A stretch of DNA of 64,000 nt from Planctomycetota bacterium. GTDB lineage: Bacteria > Planctomycetota > MHYJ01 > WSZJ01. Below the pieces are notes generated by a model. It saw only the letters and a program-made list of their open reading frames with translations, was not told where the DNA came from and ran no database searches. Shown one piece after another: positions 17,012 to 25,663 of this stretch. Numbering within the stretch: the stretch's first letter is position 1; each line of letters starts with the position of its first letter. A program made the translations under genes and the position numbers. The DNA is taken from assembly GCA_009773755.1 (NCBI GenBank), contig WSZJ01000097.1, positions 1 to 64,000 on the forward strand. The letters are read 5' to 3'.

Positions 17012-17491
17012 CTATTTGCGACGCTTGTAGAAGAGGCGCACGGTGTGCTCGGCGCGGCCGAGGCCGGAGTCGAGCTGTTTTTCGGCGCCGTCGAATTCGA
17101 GCGACGCCTTGTCGGCGCCTGCGGCCGTGAGGCGGAGCGCGCCGGTTGTCTCGACGCCGTGGACCAGGGTGCGGACGTAGACGATGTCGCCGTTGAGCGC
17201 GAGGGCGAGGATGGACTCCTGCTTGCCGTGCTGCGCGACGGTCGGGGAGAAAACCTGCGCGCCGGGCGGCGGCCAGGTTTTCGGTTTGAGCGCCGGGTCG
17301 AAGGCGAGCGTGAGGGCGTCGAGGTCGACGGGGGCGGCTCCGCGCGGCTGGCCGTTGACGGCGACGGTCGCCGCTTCCGCATTCTCAGCAACTCGCACGG
17401 AGATCGTCATCCTGATCTTTGCCTGGGGCGGCGCGGGCGGGGTGCAGGCCGCGAGGAAGAGCGTCAGGGCGAGGGCGGGGCGCGATTTCAT
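17012..17491 (-). CDS. lipoprotein of unknown function
   Basis: 159 residues. The ATG at 17491 is preceded by GGAG and opens MKSRPALALTLFLAAC, a lipobox-containing signal. The frame is open further upstream, but that text is not protein-like. The mature part has RMTISVRVAENAEAATVAVN and other beta strands, and ends in the basic tail HTVRLFYKRRK. It lies 25 bp upstream of the smaller lipoprotein gene on the same strand and is divergent from the exported coiled-coil gene at 17722. No motif gives a function. Confidence 0.65.
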   Translation of the reverse strand: MKSRPALALTLFLAACTPPAPPQAKIRMTISVRVAENAEAATVAVNGQPRGAAPVDLDALTLAFDPALKPKTWPPPGAQVFSPTVAQHGKQESILALALNGDIVYVRTLVHGVETTGALRLTAAGADKASLEFDGAEKQLDSGLGRAEHTVRLFYKRRK

Positions 17492-17721
17492 GGAGGGAAC
17501 GATAGACGGAGAGGGTGGTCCGGTGCAATTGGAAGTGCTGGGAAGCATGTCGGCATATCGTCGCTTATGGTACTGATTTAATACTATCCCGTGGTTCACT
17601 TCACTATGAAAGGCTCTCGGGACCGCCTCTTGCATTGGAAGACATTCGTTCGCGTTCCCGACGTAGCACCCGGCAGTTCGGGCGCCATCCGGGAACCAAT
17701 CCAACACAGGAGACTTCTACC
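17492..17721. promoter_or_regulatory. divergent promoter region
   Basis: This 230-bp space separates the divergent genes at 17491 and 17722. It contains the only AT-rich stretch of the area, around 17570-17605, with a -10-like TAATACTAT at 17579-17587. An AGGAG site lies just before the ATG at 17722. No operator-like palindrome was recognised. Confidence 0.4.
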
Positions 17722-18681
17722 ATGATCACGCAAATCCGCATGCTCTTCCTTGGCCTCATCGTCACCGGCTTCGGCTGGGGCGTCAGCCTCGCCCACGCCG
17801 ACGCCATCGACGACTTCAAGGCCGCACGCACGGCCGTGCAGGAAACCCAGCATGCCGTCGAAACGCTCGGCCCCGACGCGACTCCGGAGGAAGTGCAGCG
17901 CGCGCAGGACCTCGCCGACGAAGCCCAGCGGGCGCTCGATGCGGCCGCCGAAGCCATCGAGGACGGCAAGGATGACGGATCGGTCGGCGAAGAGACGGGC
18001 AAGCTGCTCGATCAGTACATGGATCAGCTTCGCCGGGACCTCCGCCGAGCGACCCTTCGCCTGCCGGAGCGCGAAATGCCGGAGGCGAAGAAGCTCGAGC
18101 CGAAGGAAAACCGCACGATGGTCGAAACCTGGGGCACGGATGCGCAGTTCTGGAAGGAATTCGAGGCCTGCGCGGTCGAGCTCAAGCAGCTCAATGAGCG
18201 CCTCGAGAAAGAGCTCGGTTACGACGGAGCGAAGAAAACCCTGAAGGCCGCTTTCGACAAGGTCGGCGCTTCTTCCAACTACGTCAGCTCCTGGGGCAAC
18301 AACTACTGGCTCGCGGTCCACGACGCCCTTGCACGACTGCAGGAAGCGGAGGGGCTCGTCAAGGACCTGTCCCGGCAGCGCGGACCGCGCACGGCCGGCG
18401 ACGTGAAGTACGCGCTGTACCTGAAGGAGCAGATGGGCCTCCTGCGGCAGGACGGCAAGCGGATCTTCGAGCTCTCCGCCCGGACGATGGCGTTGCAGGC
18501 GAAGCGGGCGAAGGCGATCGAGGACTGCGTGCGGGCCGGCAAGAGCACCGTGGACAACCCCGAGCTGAAAGCCGCAGAGAAGGCGCTCGACCCGCTCTTC
18601 ACGAGCCTGAAGGACCGGTCGCTGGTGAAGGTGCCGGTTTCGAAGACGGAGTGGACGAAGCGGAACGTCGAGTCGAGGTAG
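17722..18681 (+). CDS. exported helical (coiled-coil) protein
   Basis: 319 residues. The signal peptide (MLFLGLIVTGFGWGVSLAHA) is followed by a strongly helical, charged protein: EEVQRAQDLADEAQRALDAA and KQLNERLEKELGYDGAKKTL. The heptad pattern suggests coiled coil over about residues 25-110. AGGAG lies 9 nt before the ATG. The sequence GSVGEETGKLLDQYMDQLRR and later blocks show no catalytic motif. It is probably a periplasmic or cell-envelope structural protein. It stands alone between a divergent lipoprotein pair and the CDGSH gene. Confidence 0.65.
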   Translation: MITQIRMLFLGLIVTGFGWGVSLAHADAIDDFKAARTAVQETQHAVETLGPDATPEEVQRAQDLADEAQRALDAAAEAIEDGKDDGSVGEETGKLLDQYMDQLRRDLRRATLRLPEREMPEAKKLEPKENRTMVETWGTDAQFWKEFEACAVELKQLNERLEKELGYDGAKKTLKAAFDKVGASSNYVSSWGNNYWLAVHDALARLQEAEGLVKDLSRQRGPRTAGDVKYALYLKEQMGLLRQDGKRIFELSARTMALQAKRAKAIEDCVRAGKSTVDNPELKAAEKALDPLFTSLKDRSLVKVPVSKTEWTKRNVESR

Positions 18682-18800
18682 GTTGCCGGCAGGACGATCG
18701 CGAGGCGCGGCGGGCCGGGCTCCGAGAGGGGGGGGCCGGTTCGCCGCGCCCGCGGCGTTTCAGGTACGATCAGCCCACGCCAGCAACCCGGAGGCTCGCC

Positions 18801-19046
18801 ATGTCCGAACCAAAAATCGCCGACCGCCGACCCGCCGTGAGCGAAATCGAGCCCGGCACCTACGCGTGGTGCGCGTGCGGCTCCTCGAAGACGCAGCCGT
18901 ATTGCGACGGCTCGCACGCGGGATCGATCTTCTCGCCGAAAGTGTTCACCATCACCGCGAAAGCGCGCGTCGCTCTCTGCCAGTGCAAGCACTCCAAGAA
19001 CGGCCACCTCTGCGACGGGTCGCACAAGACGCTTCCGCCGGCTTGA
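18801..19046 (+). CDS. dual CDGSH iron-sulfur protein
   Basis: 81 residues with two complete CDGSH motifs: CACGSSKTQPYCDGSH and CQCKHSKNGHLCDGSH. Each supplies three Cys and one His to bind a [2Fe-2S] cluster, as in mitoNEET and the bacterial two-cluster proteins. No transmembrane anchor is present, so it is cytoplasmic. GGAGG lies at good spacing before the ATG at 18801. Proposed roles for the family are electron transfer or cluster/redox sensing; none can be chosen here. It stands alone between the exported coiled-coil gene and a small unknown gene. Confidence 0.9.
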   Translation: MSEPKIADRRPAVSEIEPGTYAWCACGSSKTQPYCDGSHAGSIFSPKVFTITAKARVALCQCKHSKNGHLCDGSHKTLPPA

Positions 19047-19107
19047 GCTCAAGTCGTCGGGCCCGGCGCGCCGATATCAGGATCAGGCGCTTTGCTGGAG
19101 AACCGCG

Positions 19108-19353
19108 ATGAACGAGCTCGAATCCGCGATCTTCGACCTGCTTGACCCGTGGACCCCCCCGGTCTCCGCCCTTGGCGAGGACCTGCTCCGCGTCATCGCC
19201 GCGCGGCTGGCCGCCGCGGCGCGCGATGCGGTCTCGGGCGTCATGCCGCCGGGGGAATGCGACGTCGCCATGAGAGCCATTCTGCGGCGAAGCGGCTACC
19301 CGGCGGATCTGGCAGCTCCGGCCGCCAGGCGGATGGTCGAGCACGTTGCCTGA
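19108..19353 (+). CDS. small hypothetical protein
   Basis: 81 residues, with GGAG before the ATG at 19108. The sequence is helical (LGEDLLRVIAARLAAAARDA) and ends MRAILRRSGYPADLAAPAAR. No domain was recognised. Codon structure is consistent with the neighbours, and the frame is closed by a TGA at 19351. It is downstream of the CDGSH gene on the same strand with a 61-bp gap. Real coding status is likely but not certain. Confidence 0.5.
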   Translation: MNELESAIFDLLDPWTPPVSALGEDLLRVIAARLAAAARDAVSGVMPPGECDVAMRAILRRSGYPADLAAPAARRMVEHVA

Positions 19354-19410
19354 GCGCGCGAGCGACGAACGGGGGTTGGAGCGCAGCACCAGTCCTCCGG
19401 CGCGCTAGCG

Positions 19411-19498
19411 GGTGGCGAATTCAGCCGACGCGATCAAGGCGTTCGGATACGAAAGCGTCGACGCCCTCGAGGCCGAGTGGAAACTGCACTGGAAGTAG
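19411..19498 (+). pseudogene. C-terminal fragment of a lost gene
   Basis: The last 27 residues of one frame, ending in TAG at 19496, read FGYESVDALEAEWKLHW. This resembles the very end of planctomycete DUF1570/peptidase-MA-like proteins, which close with a 'FGxSLxELExEWxxW' pattern. There is no start, ribosome-binding site or upstream coding text. It is interpreted as a fossil of a deleted gene; the family link is by eye. Confidence 0.35.
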
Positions 19499-19501
19499 CG
19501 T

Positions 19502-19762
19502 TCAGCGGTTGCGGTAGACGTCGCGCCTGTTCCCGATCCGATAGACACGCACGAGCCGCGCCGAATCGTCCACCGTGTACAGGATGCGCCAGTCGGCCGT
19601 CCGGACCCGATACCCGGTGGAACCGGCGAGTTTCTTCGCCCCCTGCGGACGCGGATTGCGCGCCAGGTCGTCAATGGCTTCGCGGACGCGCGCCATCGCT
19701 TCCGCTTCAAGCGCCCTGAACTGGCGCACCGCGGAGGTTTCGAGCTGCACCCGCCAGTTCAG
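19502..19762 (-). CDS. RelE/ParE-type toxin
   Basis: 86 residues in the RelE plan: RFLALEAE-like helices (VRQFRALEAEAMARVREAID), DLARNPRPQGAKKLAGSTGY, RVRTADWRILYTVDD and the final YRIGNRRDVYRNR. The conserved Lys/Arg and the GxYRVRxxDWRILY strand are those of ribosome-dependent mRNA interferases. The natural start appears to be CTG at 19762, which overlaps the antitoxin stop as CTGA and gives the expected LNWRVQLE N-terminus; a GTG at 19750 is the alternative. It is translationally coupled to the antitoxin gene. Confidence 0.75.
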   Translation of the reverse strand: MNWRVQLETSAVRQFRALEAEAMARVREAIDDLARNPRPQGAKKLAGSTGYRVRTADWRILYTVDDSARLVRVYRIGNRRDVYRNR

Positions 19763-19986
19763 CGGCGTGGGCGGCGTGGGGCGGCTTTGACCTTTTGCCA
19801 GTCGTGGAACCCCGTGGCGTTTCGGACGGCCAGGTTCAATTCGCTGGCATCGAGCAGTTCCTCGGTTTTCTCGCGGAGGGCCGATTCGATGACGAAGTTT
19901 TTCCTCAACCCGAGCGTTTCGCACACGCGCGACAGCGTGCGGGTCAGGTCCTCGGGAAGCCGGGTAGCCAGCGGCATCGTCCTCAT
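19759..19986 (-). CDS. antitoxin partner of the RelE-like toxin
   Basis: 75 residues starting MRTMPLATRLPEDLTRTLSR, a ribbon-helix-helix-like DNA-binding start followed by a helix (RKNFVIESALREKTEELLDA) and a toxin-binding tail ending in basic residues. The ATG at 19977 has a better ribosome-binding site (GAGG) than the ATG at 19986. The stop overlaps the presumed CTG start of the toxin. The AT-rich stretch 19985-20015 ahead of it may hold the autoregulated promoter. Confidence 0.75.
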   Translation of the reverse strand: MRTMPLATRLPEDLTRTLSRVCETLGLRKNFVIESALREKTEELLDASELNLAVRNATGFHDWQKVKAAPRRPRR

Positions 19987-20055
19987 GACGAAATCATGAC
20001 AGATCTTGCTCCAGCATGCAAGTCCTTCACGGACGATCCCACCACCCCGGCCCGC

Positions 20056-21168
20056 CTACTTCTGTTCCCTCACCTTCCGGTAGTCCTTGAGCGCCTCCTG
20101 GTACGCCTCCTTGATCACCTCGATGCTGCCCATCTGCGAGTCGAGCGCGTAGCCGTCCAGCTCGGGATTCGCGTACGGCATTCCCTCGGCGGCCGCGGCG
20201 ATGTAGCAGCGCCGCGCCAGGTGGTCGTCGGGGAGATTCTCGACGACCCAGCACCAGTGGAAGTTCGCGCGGTCGCGCTTCTCGAGGAACCAGCAGGAGA
20301 CGCCGGCATAGAAGCGCATTTCGGCGAGCCGTGGTGATTCCGGATACTTCGCGATCGCCGCTTCAAGGGACTCGAGCGCGCCGGCGTACTTTTTCTGCGC
20401 GATGCGCCGGTAGCCGTTCTCCATGACGACGTCAGCGTCGACTTCCAGCCCCTTCACCGCCTTTTCTTGCGCTTCCCAATCCTTGCGAAACCGCGCAATC
20501 CGCGCCAGCCCGAGGCGGGCCTCGCGCTTTGCGCCCGCTTTTTCCCACGCGGCCGCCGCCTTCTCGTAGTCGCCAAGAGCTTCGTGGATCCGCGCGGCCA
20601 CGACAGGCTCTCCCGCAACCGCTTTCTCTTCTTCAGGCGTCATCGTGTTGAAGCCGGGATTGTCGCGAAGCAGAGCGAGCAGAAACTCGAACGCACCGTC
20701 CTTGTCCGCGTAGATCTCCGACTCTTCGAGATACGTCCCGTCGGGCTTGAACGCGGCGAAATGCGCCCACTTGTTCTTCACTTTTCCCTTCACGAACGCT
20801 TCGGCGGCCTCATCCCGGCCCAGCCCGGGCCCGCCGGTGTTGAAGTAGAACGGCACGAAGCGCCGGTTCAGCAGCTCGATCACACGCGGTTCGGCGAAGG
20901 CGCCCGCCCTCATCGGTTCGGCGCCGGGTCACCAGTCGCCCTTCGTCGCGCATTTCGCCCCGGCCTCGTCCACCCCGAACGCGATCCCCTTGATGATGAT
21001 GAGGCGGTTTTCCTTCTTCGCCCGGGCAAGCGCTTCTTCGAAATGACCGGGAAGCGTCCACTGGATCGCCGAACGGTCGCAGCCGTATTCGGCCTGCGCC
21101 GTGGCGGGCAGGGCAACGGCAGCAACGAGGAGGGCGAGGGCGGACAACGGGCGAGCGATCGAGCTCAT
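20056..21168 (-). CDS. exported thioredoxin-fold protein with in-frame TGA (candidate selenoprotein)
   Basis: Conventional calling would split this into a 79-residue piece (21168-20929) and a 285-residue piece (20913-20056). Both are in the same frame and separated only by a TGA at 20929-20931. The first piece has a signal peptide (ALALLVAAVALPATAQA) and a helix plus strand of a thioredoxin fold (FEEALARAKKENRLIIIKG), ending KCATKGDW. The TGA follows W, exactly where the first Cys of a WCxxC motif sits. Reading on gives PGAEPMRAGAFAEPRVIELL and NRRFVPFYFNT, the expected continuation of the fold, then TPR-like helices. A GGCGCC/GGCGCC stem lies just downstream of the TGA (20899-20925). Selenocysteine is the interesting reading; a nonsense mutation is the dull one. 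Confidence 0.6.
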
Positions 21169-21458
21169 GTGGGGTTCTCCGCAGGGTGCCTGCAGTTCAT
21201 GTAACGCGGCCCGGTGAGCCCGGGTTTAGCGGGATTCCCTATCGCGGGATTTCCGGGTATCCGCACCCGGCCCTCGAGGATATCGGCCATGTGGACGACG
21301 CCGAAAGGGGGATCTATCTCAGGAGAATTCCGGATTCCGGAAGAAGTGGGGCCGTGACGCGCGGCACGATCAGCGGACTGCGCCCGAGCACAGGTCTCCA
21401 CCCTTCGCGAGCGCCTCATTCAGGTCCGGCGATGAAGATCCACAAGTGATCCCCGGCT
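21169..21458. other. 290-bp gap, no gene supported
   Basis: Short open frames cover this stretch on both strands, but none has a ribosome-binding site or recognisable text. Between 21215 and 21270 there are several CGGG/CCCGG words that could form small hairpins. The region must hold the promoter of the thioredoxin-fold gene. Nothing else was recognised. Confidence 0.4.
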
Positions 21459-21956
21459 TCAGCGCGCGGCCCTCTTTTTCGCCTTCGCGGGCTTCGCCTT
21501 GTGATACGCGCCCAGCGAGGCCTGGTAAAACTCGATGTACTTCTTCGCCGGCACGCGGCGGACGAGCTCGCCGATGACGTCGAGGGGCAGGTCGTCGAGC
21601 TTCCTGAAGCGGATGCACGCGGCGCCCATGTCGAGTTTCTTGCCTGTCTTCGCCCATTCCTTCCTGAACCAGTCCGCGAGCTCGCCGCCGCCGTAGATGG
21701 ACATGAACATGACGGTCATGTAGCCCTTGCGCGACGCGAGAGCGCCGAGCGGAAGGGGCTGTTTCGGATCGCAGTGGTAACCCGCGGGGAAAATCCTGTG
21801 CGGGACGAAGTAGCCGATGCACCCGTACTGGATTCCTTCTTCGTAGTCCTTGTCCATGTTCTTGAGGATCACGGCGCGAACGGCCTGGATCGCCGTTCGG
21901 CGGTCTTCGGGAAGCGAGGCCAGGTACTTCTCTATCGTCAGGGGAGTGGGGCTCAT
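21459..21956 (-). CDS. DUF1801 (YdhG-like) protein
   Basis: 165 residues. Landmarks: IEKYLASLPEDRRTAIQAVR at the N-terminus, EEGIQYGCIGYFVPHRIFPA in the middle, RKGYMTVMFMSIYGG and GAACIRFRKLDDLPLDVIGE, then a lysine/alanine tail. This is the DUF1801 fold, shared with YdhG/frataxin-like iron-binding proteins, but the function of the group is not settled. It lies 9 bp downstream of the large kinase gene on the same strand and is probably co-transcribed with it. Confidence 0.8.
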   Translation of the reverse strand: MSPTPLTIEKYLASLPEDRRTAIQAVRAVILKNMDKDYEEGIQYGCIGYFVPHRIFPAGYHCDPKQPLPLGALASRKGYMTVMFMSIYGGGELADWFRKEWAKTGKKLDMGAACIRFRKLDDLPLDVIGELVRRVPAKKYIEFYQASLGAYHKAKPAKAKKRAAR

Positions 21957-21965
21957 GGGGGAAGC

Positions 21966-24900
21966 TTACCGCAGGACGACGCGGAACCCGACATTCGGGA
22001 CGCGCTTGTCGGGCGCCAGCCGCGCCCGCACTCCGGAGGCCGTCGTCGCGGCCGGCTCGTCCCACGCGCCGCCGCGCAGGACGCGTTCGGTCCCTTTGTC
22101 GGGGCCGCGCGGGTCGATCGAGTCCCCGCCGTACGGCGCGTACCAGTCGGCGCACCACTCACGGACGTTGCCGGCCATGTCGTACAAACCCCAGGAGTTC
22201 GGGCGCAGCTTCGCCACCGTCTGCGCTTCCTTCGCGTTGCCGGAGTGCCAGGCGTATTCGCCGACCTGGTCGGGAGAATCGCCGCTCTGGAAGACGTTCG
22301 AACCGCCGGCGCGGCAGGCGAACTCCCACTCGGCCTCCGTCGGAAGAGCGGGCCTGAGCTTTCCGGTTTTGGAAGCCAGCCGGCGCGTGAAATCCTGCAA
22401 GTCGATCCAGCTCAGCGTATCGGCGGGAAGATCCGCGCCCTTGCGCGTAAATGTCTTCCGGCCGACCACGGATTCCCACTGCGCCTGCGTCGTCTCCGTC
22501 GTCGCGATCCAGTAGTCCTCCGTGACTCTCACGGAATGCACGGCGGCGTCCGGCGCGAGGCTCCCCGGCGCCCCGGCCGTGAATTGCCCGGCGCGCACGT
22601 ACACGAAATCCATGCGCAGCTTTTTCGATTCGTCGAGCATCACCGACATCCGCTTCAGGTGCGGATTGCCTTCCTTCCCCTGCACGAGAATCAGCCGGAA
22701 CCCGACGCTCCCGACCCGCTTCCTCGGATCGGCTTCGCTGCGCGTCGCAGGGGTCGCGGCATTTCCGTCGTTGTAGCAGCCGCCGCGGATGTGCTTCAGC
22801 GTCGCCGTCGCGGGCCCGACCGGGTCCGTCAGCTCCGGTGCCGGCGGCATCGGCGCCATCCAGTCCCAGCAGTACTCCCAGACGTTTCCCTGCATGTCAA
22901 AGAGCCCCCAGGCATTCGGCTTGAGCGTTCCGACAGGATGCGTCTTCTCGCCGGAGTTCTTCGGGAGCCACGCGAACTCGGCGAGCGCGTCCTGCGTTTC
23001 GGCCGCCCCCCAGTCCCATTTCGAGCCCGCACGGCAGGCGCACTCCCACTGCGCGACCGACGGAAGCGCCGCGGACCAGCCGGCGAGGCGGACGTTGAGC
23101 CGTTCGACGAACTCCATCGCGTCGTACCAGGTGACGTTCTCAACAGGAAGCGTTCCGCCGCGGAAGACGGAAGGGTTCGACGACATGAGGGCGGACCACT
23201 GGTCCTGTGTCACCTCGGTAGTCTGCATCGCGAACTCCCGCGTCAGCGTGACCTTCCTCGTGTCCGACGCGGCGCCGAGCGTGAACGTCCCCGGCTTGAC
23301 TTTCACGAACTCCAATTTCACTCCGCGCCCCGCGTCGAGGACGGCCTCGATCCGGTCTGCCGATACCTTCGGCTTGATCGCCGTGTCCTCGCTCTCGAGC
23401 TCCGACAGCGCCCGCGCGACGTCCCGGTCCTCCCTCAGCGCGAGCGCCTTCCGGTAGGCCAGCTTCAGCGCCTCCGCGTCCCCGCCCTTTTTCGCGGCCT
23501 CAATCTCCTTCATCGCGGCTTCCCAGTCCTTCGCCACCCTCCGGTCCGCCACCGTCCGCTGCATCTCCAGCGCTTTCGCGTCGTTCGCTTTCAACTCGAG
23601 CGCGTCCTGGAAGCGCTTCCCCGCAACGTCCAGGTTTCCAGCCGTGAGCGCCTCGGTTCCTTCGCGCATCGCGGCGTCGAAGAGGGTGTCGCGTTCGGCG
23701 CCCTGCAGCCGGTCGGTGACCTGTCGAAGCCGCTCCCGAGCGCGACTGAGGTCGGCGGGTTCCTCGGCGAGGCCGACCGCGGTCGTCCAGAGGGCGCGGG
23801 CCTTCATGGCATCGGGCTCGCGTTCCGCCGCCTCGACCGCCGCGTCGAATTCCTTTTTTTTCTTGAGCTTCCCTTCGGAATCCTTCGCCTTCGTTTCCAG
23901 CGCAACGAGGAACGCGTCGAGGAATTCGTTCTTCGGCCCTGCCGCCACTGCCTTGCGCGCCAGTTCGAGCGCCGCGACGAAGTCGTTTCCCCTTTCGGCC
24001 ACCCGCGCCGCTGCCCAGTGGCGCCGCTGGGTCGCCTCCGATTTCATCTGCGCGACGAGTTGTTTTTCCGCGTCCGTCTGCGCCGAGGGTTCCAGCTTCC
24101 CGCAGGCGTCGAGCATCTTGTCCCAGAGCTCGACCGTGTCCGCCGCGTCGGCCGCCAGGCGCGTCGCGTCGGCCGCCGGCAGGTACGCGCGGTAGGCGGC
24201 GGACTTTTCGGAGGAGGCCTTCGCGGCCGCGATCTTCCCTTCTATCCGGTCCCGCATTTCCTCCAGGCGCCGGTCCTCCGGCGCATACGCCGCCACCCGC
24301 GTCAGCGTCGCGAGCGCGTCCTCGTGCCGCCCCGCGGTTTCGAGCCGCCCCGCCTGAGCGAAAAGTTCGTCGAGCTTGTCCGCAGCCAGGTCCTGGGGCG
24401 GTTCGGCAGGCGCCGCATTGTCTCTTCGCTTCTTCGCAACCATGACGCCGGCCACGAGCAGGCCCGCGGCCAGGAAGGTCGCGAAGACCCAGAGCGGAGC
24501 CTTGCTTCTCGGCTTCTGGGGGACATGCTCGACGACGCTGCGCTGCTTCACCATCGTAGCGTTCGGGTTCTTCTGGACGCGCAGGAGAGCCGCCAGAAGG
24601 TCCGAGCCGTCACGGAAGCGGTCCTTCGGGTTCTTGCAAAGGCAGCGGTCGACGACCCAGCGGATGCCGCCGCTGACGGTGTCCGGCAACGGCGGATGGT
24701 CCTGCTCCATCGCGGCGCGGATCACGGCCACCAGGCTCGATCCGCGGAACGGCGGGCCGCCCATCAGAAGGGCATATAAGGTGGCCCCCATGGCGAAGAC
24801 GTCCGCCGCAGGACCCGCCGATTTCGCACTCTCCGCCTGTTCGGGCGCCATGAACCCGGGCGTCCCCATCGCGACGTTCGACAGGGTCCCGAAGGTCTGC

Positions 24901-25466
24901 ACCGAACCGTCCGGCTTCGCGAGCCCCAGATCCGCCAGCTTCGCGCCTTCGAAATCCCCTTCCGGGATCAGGATGTTGTCCGGCTTCACGTCCCGGTGAA
25001 TGATCCCCTTCTCGTGCGCCGCCGCCAGCCCCTTCGTCGCGGCAATGGTGATCTCGAGCGCCGCGTCCTCGGGAATGCCGGCGTCGTCCTCCTCCATCGT
25101 CCGCTTCAGATATTGCCCCGCGCTTTCGCCGGGGACGTACTGCATGACGAAGAAGTGCGTCCGGTGCTGGATCCCCGCGCCGTAGACGCGCACGACGTGG
25201 TCGCTTTCGAGCTTCGCGGCGAGCCGCGCTTCGGAAGCGAAACGGCGCGCGAGGCCGGGGTCGGCCTCGACGAGGGTGAAGGGGAGGATTTTGACGGCGA
25301 CTTCGCGCCGGAGGGAGCCCTGGCGGCCGAGGTAGACGCTTCCCATGCCGCCGACGCCGATTCTGCGGAGGAGCGAGACGTCGCCGATGACAGGGCGGCC
25401 TTTGTTGTCGCGGGGGAAGCCTGCGACGAGGCGGTCCTGTTTCAGGTCGTCGGGCTTGGGGGGCAT
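21966..25466 (-). CDS. Ser/Thr protein kinase with two C-terminal FGE-like domains
   Basis: 1166 residues. Kinase domain about 30-290: glycine loop RIGVGGMGSVYLG, VAVKIL lysine, HRDVKPDN catalytic loop (about 158), DLGLAKP in place of DFG, and APEQAE. A single transmembrane span lies at about 325-350 (LWVFATFLAAGLLVAGVMVA). A long helical, TPR/coiled-coil-like stalk follows to about 700. Two FGE-like domains come last (about 712-925 and 952-1166), each with TTEVTQDQW/TTETTQAQW, LPSVAQWECACRAG/LPTEAEWEFACRAG, GNVWEYC/GNVREWC, IRGGCYND/LRGGAWDE and VGFR endings. Kinase activity looks intact. The duplicated FGE domains probably bind ligand or signal. It is divergent from a PP2C phosphatase gene, a natural opposing partner. 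Confidence 0.9.
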   Translation of the reverse strand: MPPKPDDLKQDRLVAGFPRDNKGRPVIGDVSLLRRIGVGGMGSVYLGRQGSLRREVAVKILPFTLVEADPGLARRFASEARLAAKLESDHVVRVYGAGIQHRTHFFVMQYVPGESAGQYLKRTMEEDDAGIPEDAALEITIAATKGLAAAHEKGIIHRDVKPDNILIPEGDFEGAKLADLGLAKPDGSVQTFGTLSNVAMGTPGFMAPEQAESAKSAGPAADVFAMGATLYALLMGGPPFRGSSLVAVIRAAMEQDHPPLPDTVSGGIRWVVDRCLCKNPKDRFRDGSDLLAALLRVQKNPNATMVKQRSVVEHVPQKPRSKAPLWVFATFLAAGLLVAGVMVAKKRRDNAAPAEPPQDLAADKLDELFAQAGRLETAGRHEDALATLTRVAAYAPEDRRLEEMRDRIEGKIAAAKASSEKSAAYRAYLPAADATRLAADAADTVELWDKMLDACGKLEPSAQTDAEKQLVAQMKSEATQRRHWAAARVAERGNDFVAALELARKAVAAGPKNEFLDAFLVALETKAKDSEGKLKKKKEFDAAVEAAEREPDAMKARALWTTAVGLAEEPADLSRARERLRQVTDRLQGAERDTLFDAAMREGTEALTAGNLDVAGKRFQDALELKANDAKALEMQRTVADRRVAKDWEAAMKEIEAAKKGGDAEALKLAYRKALALREDRDVARALSELESEDTAIKPKVSADRIEAVLDAGRGVKLEFVKVKPGTFTLGAASDTRKVTLTREFAMQTTEVTQDQWSALMSSNPSVFRGGTLPVENVTWYDAMEFVERLNVRLAGWSAALPSVAQWECACRAGSKWDWGAAETQDALAEFAWLPKNSGEKTHPVGTLKPNAWGLFDMQGNVWEYCWDWMAPMPPAPELTDPVGPATATLKHIRGGCYNDGNAATPATRSEADPRKRVGSVGFRLILVQGKEGNPHLKRMSVMLDESKKLRMDFVYVRAGQFTAGAPGSLAPDAAVHSVRVTEDYWIATTETTQAQWESVVGRKTFTRKGADLPADTLSWIDLQDFTRRLASKTGKLRPALPTEAEWEFACRAGGSNVFQSGDSPDQVGEYAWHSGNAKEAQTVAKLRPNSWGLYDMAGNVREWCADWYAPYGGDSIDPRGPDKGTERVLRGGAWDEPAATTASGVRARLAPDKRVPNVGFRVVLR

Positions 25467-25663
25467 GGCCAGACAATATAACCTGCCGAGGGGGGTCGGT
25501 TTCGCGCCGGGGTGCGCGAGTGCCGTCGCTTCATTCCGGGTTCCGAAAATAGTTCGTCAGATGCTTAAAAATAGTAAAATCCTTATGGATTACAAAAGAG
25601 CCTCAAATCCCGTGTATTCCTGAACGCCGTGCCGCCCGCGCCGTCATTCGGGACTCTTCACTC
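25467..25663. promoter_or_regulatory. shared kinase/phosphatase promoter region
   Basis: A 197-bp space between the divergent kinase and SpoIIE-phosphatase genes. The segment 25545-25620 is unusually AT-rich for this genome (TTAAAAATAGTAAAAT and TTATGGATTACAAAAG), giving several -10-like words on both strands. Shared regulation of kinase and phosphatase would be expected from this layout. No clear palindrome was recognised. Confidence 0.45.

Noticed and set aside
21501-24779. A 1092-codon open frame on the strand opposite the large kinase gene
   Set aside because: It is the antisense shadow of a GC-rich coding region. The kinase and FGE motifs are on the minus strand and no domain text appears here.
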